From contig DATAXI010000250.1 in assembly GCA_036266845.1 (NCBI GenBank), positions 1 through 19,382 on the forward strand: a stretch of 19,382 nt of DNA, written 5' to 3'. The notes beneath the pieces are model-generated. The model had not been told where the DNA came from. It did no database searches and saw nothing but the letters and a program-made list of their open reading frames with translations. The DNA comes from DATAXI01 sp036266845 (GTDB taxonomy: Bacteria > Verrucomicrobiota > Verrucomicrobiia > Chthoniobacterales > Chthoniobacteraceae). The number at the start of each line of letters is the position of its first letter. The stretch's first letter is position 1. The translations under genes were made by a program, and so were the position numbers. Positions 14,435-19,382 of this stretch are shown here, in pieces.

Positions 14435-14947
14435 ATGGACATGCCGGTCGAACGCGAAGCGCCTGGATATTTTCGCCAACGTCGCGCCGGGCTTTTCACA
14501 GTCCCTGCGAACGCGGACGGCGAAGAATTTGCGGGTCTGTTTCATAAAACGGGTATCGAAGATGTTCTTGCGTCCGATTTTCAAACCGCGGTCTGGCGCA
14601 AACTTGCGATCAACTGCGCCGGAGCCGTTTCAACACTGGTTTTGAAACCCGCTGTGATCGTGCAGCGTCCTCCCATTGCAGACATCATGCGGAGTCTAAT
14701 TCGCGAATGCGTTGCGGTCGGTCGGGCCGAGCGCGCGTCTCTTGACGGTTCGCTGGTCCAATCTATTATTGATCGCTATCGAAATGGGCCGGCCGATGCA
14801 GTCAATTCCTTACACGCAGATCGGCTTGCCGGAAGGCCGATGGAAATTGATATGCGCAATGGCGTCATAGTCCGTCTGGGGAGCAAGCATGGGATCCCCA
14901 CGCCGGTTAGTCAAATCATCGTCGCCCTGCTTGAAGCGGGCATTTGA
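14435..14947 (+). CDS. Truncated ketopantoate reductase (C-terminal domain only), probable gene remnant
   Basis: Complete ketopantoate reductases (PanE/ApbA) reduce 2-dehydropantoate with NADPH and are about 300 residues long, with an N-terminal Rossmann domain. This 170-residue frame holds only the tail of the first half (APGYFRQRRAGLFTVPA, 9-25) and the C-terminal helical domain. The residues that match the catalytic set of E. coli PanE are kept: WRKLAIN with Lys56 and Asn60 (E. coli K176, N180), Ser125 in NSLHADR, and Glu137 in MEID. GIPTP (153-157) is the usual end motif. No GxGxxG is found in the 120 bp upstream in any plus frame. The ATG at 14435 is arbitrary and has no Shine-Dalgarno. 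Without NADPH binding it cannot work as a normal KPR, so it is most likely a relic next to another remnant. Confidence 0.65.
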   Translation: MDMPVEREAPGYFRQRRAGLFTVPANADGEEFAGLFHKTGIEDVLASDFQTAVWRKLAINCAGAVSTLVLKPAVIVQRPPIADIMRSLIRECVAVGRAERASLDGSLVQSIIDRYRNGPADAVNSLHADRLAGRPMEIDMRNGVIVRLGSKHGIPTPVSQIIVALLEAGI

Positions 14948-15219
14948 GCCTTTTAACGAATGATATGATTCATGCTGTATGAAATCTCGGGAACGGGTTT
15001 GTTTTACACCTAAATAGCTTGCCGACGCATAGAATCTTCGCCCGCCGCCTGCATGGTCATCATTCCGGTCAATTATGGGAGCCGTGCGAGGCGCGCTTGG
15101 AAGCGCTGGATGTTGTGCTGTGTTGATGTGAGCCGCGGTCGGGATAACGCGTCGTGATATTTTACCGAAGAATAATGCTTGGCTGGAAAATCGCAATTCC
15201 GCACGATGGCGGCAAAGCG
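14948..15219. other. Intergenic region without recognised features
   Basis: The 272 bases between the ketopantoate reductase remnant and the small membrane protein gene contain no tRNA-like cloverleaf, no clear terminator and no convincing promoter. The frame of the next gene is open upstream to a GTG at 15154 and includes an ATG at 15175, but those extra residues are not membrane-protein-like. Confidence 0.4.
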
Positions 15220-15561
15220 ATGGACCATACCACCTTCCTCATCATTCATCTCCTCGGCGTTGCAGCTCTTTCAATCGGTATCGGGGGGATGTTGGCCGGA
15301 GGCAGTGAACGAAAGCTGTTCTCGATTCTTCAGGGCGTGGCGCTGCTCGTGATGCTGGTATCGGGGTTTGGCCTTCTTGGAACGCTTCATCTGGGTTTCC
15401 CGCACTTTGCTCAGGCGAAGTTGGTGCTATGGGCCTTCCTCGGTGTTTTGCCTGTGATCCTGCGGCGGCTTCGTATTCCGATTGCCGGGGGGATCACGAT
15501 AGCGCTGGTGGTCATTGGCGTCCTGGCGTGGCTGGGAGTGATGAAGCCTGCGCTCTGGTAA
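15220..15561 (+). CDS. Small four-helix membrane protein, function unknown
   Basis: This 113-residue protein is almost entirely hydrophobic, with four predicted transmembrane helices: about 5-26 (FLIIHLLGVAALSIGIGGML), 33-56 (FSILQGVALLVMLVSGFGLL), 66-84 (KLVLWAFLGVLPVIL) and 90-109 (ITIALVVIGVLAWLGVM). The second half resembles short SirB/CopD-like inner-membrane proteins with a conserved K-L-x-L-W...L-P-x-x-L-R-R segment, but I cannot assign a function. MDHTTFLIIHLLG at 15220 is the most natural start; the alternatives at 15175 (ATG) and 15154 (GTG) add a polar leader. Initiation context is poor. It is co-directional with the DUF4396 gene 255 nt downstream. Confidence 0.65.
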   Translation: MDHTTFLIIHLLGVAALSIGIGGMLAGGSERKLFSILQGVALLVMLVSGFGLLGTLHLGFPHFAQAKLVLWAFLGVLPVILRRLRIPIAGGITIALVVIGVLAWLGVMKPALW

Positions 15562-15571
15562 GCTTGTTAAT

Positions 15572-15598
15572 CCAAAAGCCGGCCTGCCGGAGGTTTGG
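15572..15598 (+). terminator. Inverted repeat after the small membrane protein gene
   Basis: CCAAA...TTTGG arms enclose CCGG-CCTG-CCGG, 11 nt after the stop codon. There is no T-run and the stem is interrupted, so termination is uncertain; it may only be a 3'-end hairpin. Confidence 0.3.
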
Positions 15599-15816
15599 TC
15601 AAATCGGCGCCGGGGAAATTGGCGGAGCGGCAATTTTTGACGGAAGGCTTTGCCGGGAATAATCCGGGGCATGGGCCGGCGCGGCCAGGGTTCGATCTGG
15701 CCGCCGAGATGATTCCATACTCGGATCCAACCTCTCTCATCCGGACGCGCGGCAAGTTCATCCGGGCATGGAACCGGGCGGGCGCCGCGAAACGATGCCT
15801 TTCTAAAGTCCGCCTT

Positions 15817-16515
15817 ATGATGCCCGCCTGGCTTCACATTCTTGCCATTGTCTCGCTTTCAGTCGCGGCGGTTTGTGCCGCCTGGACGGTTATTGATCTG
15901 CTCGCCGGCAATAAGCAGCACATGTGGATCATGAATATTGTGTGGCCCATCACCTGCCTCTACGCCGGACCGCTGGGCCTGTGGGCGTACTATCGGGCGG
16001 GCCGGCTTTCGAGCCATCGCGCCATGCGGGAGGCGAAGGAGCGGGGCGAGGAAGCGCCCGGGGAGAGGAAGCCTTTCTGGCAGATGGTGGCGGTCGGCGC
16101 CAGCCACTGCGGCAGCGGGTGCACGTTGGCGGATATCGTGGGCGAATGGGCGCTGTTCGTCTTTCCAGTTACGCTATTCGGCATGAAAATCTTTGGGACG
16201 TGGGCCGTTGATTACGTGCTGGCGCTGCTTTTCGGCATTTTCTTCCAATACTTCAGCATCGTGCCGATGCGGAATCTCTCGCCCGGAAAAGGACTCATCG
16301 CGGCGGCCAAGGCGGATTTTCTTTCCCTCACCGCATGGCAGCTTGGCATGTATGGGTGGATGGCGATTGTGACGTTCGGCATCTTTGGCCATGAAATCGC
16401 AAAGACCGATCCGGTGTTTTGGTTCATGATGCAGATTGCGATGCTGGCGGGTTTTCTCACTTGTTACCCGGTTAATTGGTGGCTGCTCCGGGCCGGTATC
16501 AAAGAGAAGATGTAA
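15817..16515 (+). CDS. DUF4396 family membrane protein
   Basis: This 232-residue integral membrane protein has the hallmark of the DUF4396 family, GASHCGSGCTLADIVGEW (94-111), giving an H97-C98-x3-C102-x3-D106-x3-E110 pattern that could bind metal; this has not been shown. About six hydrophobic segments are visible: 6-29, 38-59, 111-127, 133-150, 175-194 and 203-224. A charged loop rich in R, E and K at 61-87 is probably cytoplasmic. FFQYFSIVPMRNLSPGKG (142-159) is another conserved stretch. The start is the first of two adjacent ATGs (15817 and 15820). The frame is open to 15595 but the extra 74 residues look non-coding. No Shine-Dalgarno is seen. Function is unknown. Confidence 0.8.
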   Translation: MMPAWLHILAIVSLSVAAVCAAWTVIDLLAGNKQHMWIMNIVWPITCLYAGPLGLWAYYRAGRLSSHRAMREAKERGEEAPGERKPFWQMVAVGASHCGSGCTLADIVGEWALFVFPVTLFGMKIFGTWAVDYVLALLFGIFFQYFSIVPMRNLSPGKGLIAAAKADFLSLTAWQLGMYGWMAIVTFGIFGHEIAKTDPVFWFMMQIAMLAGFLTCYPVNWWLLRAGIKEKM

Positions 16516-16556
16516 CTTGGCCAATCCATTGCCGGCCATGGGCCTCAGCCCCTGCG

Positions 16557-16612
16557 CCGGGCCTGGCAAAAGCGGAACTTACTGCCAGACCCGGGCGGGT
16601 GAGCGATTTTTT
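16557..16612 (+). terminator. Possible terminator after the DUF4396 gene
   Basis: CCGGG-C-CTGGCA (16557-16568) pairs with TGCCAG-A-CCCGG (16583-16594) with one internal mismatch and a 14-nt loop. A run of six T follows at 16607-16612. The 12-nt gap between stem and T-run makes it non-ideal. It sits between convergent genes, where a terminator is expected. Confidence 0.4.
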
Positions 16613-16613
16613 C

Positions 16614-17279
16614 CTAGGTGCCCTGTGACGCCTTTTTCAATACCTGCGTCAGCTTGGCAGCGCTTTGCGGCGGAGTGACTTTGCAGTTCAATATCTCCGA
16701 CGGAGTCACGCTCTTTCCGTAATATTCGTCATCCAGCTCCTTGCTCGATGCCAGAATACCGCCCTGGATATCGGCTCCCAAGAAAACGCCCTTGGACTCG
16801 ACATAACTCAAGATATCGGCGCTCGTGAATGTCGATTGGGCCTGGGCGTTGATATTAGCGGGGCCGGCCACGACGCTGAGATCCACGCCAAACTTTACGT
16901 TTCCGTGAGATACCGCATCGATGGCCTTTTGGCTCTTCAACACGAGGACCACGTTCCGGATCGTTGCTCCTGCCTGGGCTCCAAAACCGGCGCCGCCGAG
17001 CCTCACAAACTCAGGCCCGGACCAGCCTTTGTCCGTCCGCGCGATGACTACCCCCGGGCCTCCTTTTCCGCTGGCGAACAGGGCTACATCCACGACGTGG
17101 AAAATGGCGAAACCCTTCGCAGCTTTGACTACCGAGGGGGAAATCTCCCGGTGCGATCCGCTGGTGAAATCCCTCAGCGTGGTGGCCGCTTGAGCCACAT
17201 CCCCCGTCGCATCGCCATAGGCGCCTACGCCGGCAAACGCGAACACTGCGAGAATACAACTAAATGTGGATATTTTCAT
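16614..17279 (-). CDS. SYLF (Ysc84-type) lipid-binding domain protein, secreted
   Basis: SYLF domains bind phosphoinositides and other lipids in eukaryotes (Ysc84/SH3YL1). Bacterial versions are usually exported and of unknown role. The 221-residue protein begins MKISTFSCILAVFAFAGVGA, a Sec signal peptide with cleavage near residue 20. The domain covers about 28-198: VKAAKGFAIFHVVDVALFASGK (51-72), GGPGVVIARTDKGWSGPEFV (73-92), GGAGFGAQAGA (95-105), VKFGVDLSVVAGPA (128-141) and YVESKGVFLGADIQGG (159-174), followed by DDEYYGKSVTPSEIL (183-197). All typical blocks are present in order. The ATG at 17279 was chosen for the signal peptide. A perfect 14-bp palindrome lies 33 nt upstream. It is downstream of the phosphatase gene on the same strand but 165 nt away, so it may have its own promoter. 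Confidence 0.85.
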   Translation of the reverse strand: MKISTFSCILAVFAFAGVGAYGDATGDVAQAATTLRDFTSGSHREISPSVVKAAKGFAIFHVVDVALFASGKGGPGVVIARTDKGWSGPEFVRLGGAGFGAQAGATIRNVVLVLKSQKAIDAVSHGNVKFGVDLSVVAGPANINAQAQSTFTSADILSYVESKGVFLGADIQGGILASSKELDDEYYGKSVTPSEILNCKVTPPQSAAKLTQVLKKASQGT

Positions 17280-17312
17280 ATAGTCCCATTCGATTCCGCG
17301 AGCGAGGCAGTA

Positions 17313-17326
17313 GGTCAGGCCTGACC
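17313..17326. promoter_or_regulatory. Perfect 14-bp palindrome upstream of the SYLF gene
   Basis: GGTCAGGCCTGACC is fully self-complementary and lies 34-47 nt before the SYLF start codon. Its place and symmetry suit a dimeric repressor or activator site. With no loop it would form a poor RNA hairpin, so a DNA operator is the more likely reading. Confidence 0.45.
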
Positions 17327-17444
17327 ATGACTGAAACATCGGCAAACGACATATAATGTCTGTGATACGGGTGGCGGGATGGACCCCGCATTTGACGCGC
17401 CAATGCGTCCTAAGGCGTAGCATCTTCCGCCAATCCGGGCCGGT

Positions 17445-18773
17445 TCAATGCGGCGACTTTCCATTTAACAACTCCACGCCCACCAGGCAGACATCGTCCG
17501 TGAATCCGCGACCGGCGGAAAAGCGGTCGATCTCCGAGAAAAGGTCGTTCACCATTTCCTCCAAAGGCCGGCGGATCGATCTCTTCACGGTTTCCAGCAG
17601 GCGCTTCTCTCCGAACTCCTCGTTCTGCTCATTGTCCACCTCAAAGAGTCCGTCCGTGAAGAGCACGATCAAATCGCCCGGCGTGATGGCGCACTCTCTC
17701 GCTTTATAGACCGCCTCCGGAAACAAACCGAGCGCCGGGCCAGGGCGGATGCCTGCGTGCAGGAATACCGCAGCGTCCGCATGGCGCTGCACGTGCACCG
17801 GAAAGGGATGGCCGGCTATCACGTAACGCATACTCCTCGCCGCGGCATCGACGACGGCGTAGAGCGCGGTCGCGAATAAGGCCACGCCGGTCTGCCGCAG
17901 AATTTTCGTCAATTCGCGGTTCAACAGGGTCATTACGTCGGCGGGATCGGGCGTTTGCGGCGCGATCTCTTCCACCAGCGCCCGCAGCATCGCGGTGACC
18001 AAAGCGGAGCGGACACCGTGCCCCATCACGTCGCAGATGAAGACGCCCGCCGCATCGTCGGATAGCCGGATTACGTGAAAAAAATCGCCGCCAACATTGC
18101 CTGAGGGCTGGTAGCGGTGCACGAATTGGATGGAGCTGGCATCCGCGGGACAACCCGGGGGAAAGGTGGGACACTCATCCGGCAGCAATGCCTGTTGGAG
18201 CTCCCGCGCCATCCGCAGGTCCGCCTCCATCTGCTCATTCTTTACGTTCAACAGGCGGCGCTGCTCTTCCAGGCTCTGGATATTCTCCACGAGGAAGCGG
18301 TTCTCAAGCCGCACCAGCGCTTGCGTGGAAATGAGCCCGAGAAATCTCTCCTCCGCATCCACCAGAAGGACGTCGTCGTAAAACGTCGCGTCGCCGCGGG
18401 CGAAGACGATCTTCAACACCTTGGACAACGGCATTCCGGCAACGATTTTCATCGGTTCCCGGCAGAGATGCCTGGAGATCGGCTTCCGCCCGAAGAGCGA
18501 GAAACCGTAACGCGAGCCCAGCAGCATGCCGATCTCCCGGCGCGCGCACATTCCCAGCAGCCTGCCGGAGGTTTCATCCACAACCGCCATGAATTCCACC
18601 GTGTGGGATGAAAAGAGATCGTACACCTGTTCCAGGGGAGCCTGTGCGTTCACGGAGGTCGCATGCGCCACCAATATCCGCAGGTCCGTCTTCTCGATAT
18701 CGCCCGGGGGGCCACACGGCGCCGGAGGAGCAGGGGCTTCGTCCGATCCTCTGTTTATTGCGGGCGCATCCAT
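17445..18773 (-). CDS. CBS-domain SpoIIE (PP2C-type) serine/threonine phosphatase
   Basis: Proteins of this kind dephosphorylate anti-sigma-factor antagonists or other Ser/Thr phosphoproteins, with the N-terminal domain as sensor. The 442-residue protein has a pair of CBS-like repeats at about 30-155, including FMAVVDETSGRLLGMCARRE and DVLLVDAEERFLGLIST, which commonly bind adenine nucleotides. A coiled-coil linker follows (about 158-196, ENIQSLEEQRRLLNVKNEQM) and then a SpoIIE domain (215-436). Metal-binding acidic motifs are all present: GGDFF (Asp230), CDVMGHG (Asp248), FTDGLFE (Asp374) and TDDV (Asp426/Asp427). No membrane segment is seen, so it is cytosolic. It starts 39 nt after the antiporter stop, in the same direction. 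No anti-sigma kinase or STAS partner is in the window. Confidence 0.88.
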   Translation of the reverse strand: MDAPAINRGSDEAPAPPAPCGPPGDIEKTDLRILVAHATSVNAQAPLEQVYDLFSSHTVEFMAVVDETSGRLLGMCARREIGMLLGSRYGFSLFGRKPISRHLCREPMKIVAGMPLSKVLKIVFARGDATFYDDVLLVDAEERFLGLISTQALVRLENRFLVENIQSLEEQRRLLNVKNEQMEADLRMARELQQALLPDECPTFPPGCPADASSIQFVHRYQPSGNVGGDFFHVIRLSDDAAGVFICDVMGHGVRSALVTAMLRALVEEIAPQTPDPADVMTLLNRELTKILRQTGVALFATALYAVVDAAARSMRYVIAGHPFPVHVQRHADAAVFLHAGIRPGPALGLFPEAVYKARECAITPGDLIVLFTDGLFEVDNEQNEEFGEKRLLETVKRSIRRPLEEMVNDLFSEIDRFSAGRGFTDDVCLVGVELLNGKSPH

Positions 18774-18812
18774 CTTGGCCTAGCCATAGCAGAGCTTCCC
18801 GTGGGTGGCATG

Positions 18813-19382
18813 TTACAAATCCAAGACGGCGGCGCCGTTTTGTTGCGAGGCCGCGGGCCGGGGCAAGGCTTTGACAACGGAAGCATTGACAAGGATGGTG
18901 ACAAGCGAGGCGGCAAGGGCGGCGTTATAGACATCGTGGGAAATGAGTTTTGACTCCAGCGCCAATTGGGCGAGCACGAATGAGAATTCTCCGATTTGCG
19001 TGAGGCCGGCGCCAACTCTCAACGCCGTGCGAAAAGGATACCCGAAAATGCGAACCACCGTGGACCAGACGAGGAATTTCCCCACGAGCACGAGCCCTGC
19101 GATGACCAGGAGAAGCGGTAAATGGGAGAGTACGTCATGCGGATCGATCAGCATCCCGATTGAGACGAAGAAGAGAGCGACGAAGGCATCCCGGATGGGG
19201 AGTGTTTTTTCCGCGAGCGTGTGGGCGTAGTGGGAGTCGCCCAGCATCATGCCGCCGAGAAATGCGCCGAGCGCGAGCGAAAGGCCGATGGCTTCCGTAA
19301 TGGCCGCGGTGACAAGGCACACCGTCAGGGCAAAGAGCAGCGAGATTTCATCATGGCATATCTTTTCCATCCGGGAGAGAAG
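18813..19382 (-). CDS. CPA2/Kef-type monovalent cation:proton antiporter, C-terminal part (cut by right edge)
   Basis: Kef/CPA2 proteins exchange K+ or Na+ for H+ across the inner membrane. The visible 189 codons are the C-terminal half of the transport domain; the frame is open to the window edge (LLSRMEKICHDEIS...). Family blocks are LALGAFLGGMMLGDSHYAH, FVALFFVSIGMLIDP and LRVGAGLTQIGEFSFVLAQLAL, with about five hydrophobic helices. The protein ends shortly after the last helix (ALPRPAASQQNGAAVLDL) and lacks the C-terminal TrkA-N/RCK domain found in KefB/KefC, as in shorter CPA2 members. The downstream phosphatase begins 39 nt after the TAA, suggesting one transcript. Confidence 0.88.
   Translation of the reverse strand, partial: LLSRMEKICHDEISLLFALTVCLVTAAITEAIGLSLALGAFLGGMMLGDSHYAHTLAEKTLPIRDAFVALFFVSIGMLIDPHDVLSHLPLLLVIAGLVLVGKFLVWSTVVRIFGYPFRTALRVGAGLTQIGEFSFVLAQLALESKLISHDVYNAALAASLVTILVNASVVKALPRPAASQQNGAAVLDL

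Noticed and set aside
17352..17357. TATAAT on the plus strand as a promoter
   Set aside because: It points into the 3' half of a minus-strand gene, has no good -35 and no plus-strand gene follows.

Overview
The window most likely comes from a GC-rich bacterium of the Verrucomicrobiota or a close PVC-group relative. The best markers are a secreted prepilin-like protein with a GFTLIELLVV methylation motif and a C-terminal X9-DG signature, an extended SecA of about 989 residues ending in a SEC-C zinc motif, an RRM-type RNA-binding protein, and an intergenic tract of GC-rich hairpins. The taxon is inferred from gene style, not proven. Most starts have weak or no Shine-Dalgarno sequence.

Left part (1-4052, all minus strand): the start of aroB runs off the left edge, with a prepilin-like gene just upstream. 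Then come hflX and miaA, which overlap by 8 nt, and an RRM RNA-binding protein gene with a clear intrinsic terminator. This is an RNA/ribosome block (tRNA isopentenylation, ribosome-associated GTPase, RNA-binding protein), next to shikimate and surface-pseudopilin functions.

Middle (4507-13694): a secreted heparinase II/III-like polysaccharide lyase (+) meets secA (-) tail to tail with a 4-nt overlap. ridA, guaA and a secreted protein of unknown function follow on the minus strand. The last is divergent from a class V (alanine/serine-glyoxylate type) aminotransferase (+) across an 87-bp spacer that holds a duplicated TTTCGAATT box.

Right part (13695-19382): this is the accessory-looking zone. 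A 17-bp tandem repeat is followed by a roughly 220-bp string of short perfect hairpins framed by inverted copies of a CCGGGGGT...ACCCCCGG module. Two gene remnants come next (a WG-repeat-like tail and a ketopantoate reductase lacking its Rossmann half), then two membrane protein genes (a small four-helix protein and a DUF4396 protein). The window ends with three minus-strand genes: a SYLF/Ysc84 lipid-binding protein, a CBS-SpoIIE (PP2C-type) phosphatase, and a CPA2/Kef-type cation-proton antiporter cut by the right edge.

I saw no tRNA, rRNA, CRISPR array, transposase or prophage gene. The hairpin cluster with its adjoining decayed genes is the least explained part of the window. The rest is mainly housekeeping, with a few regulatory structures worth checking.
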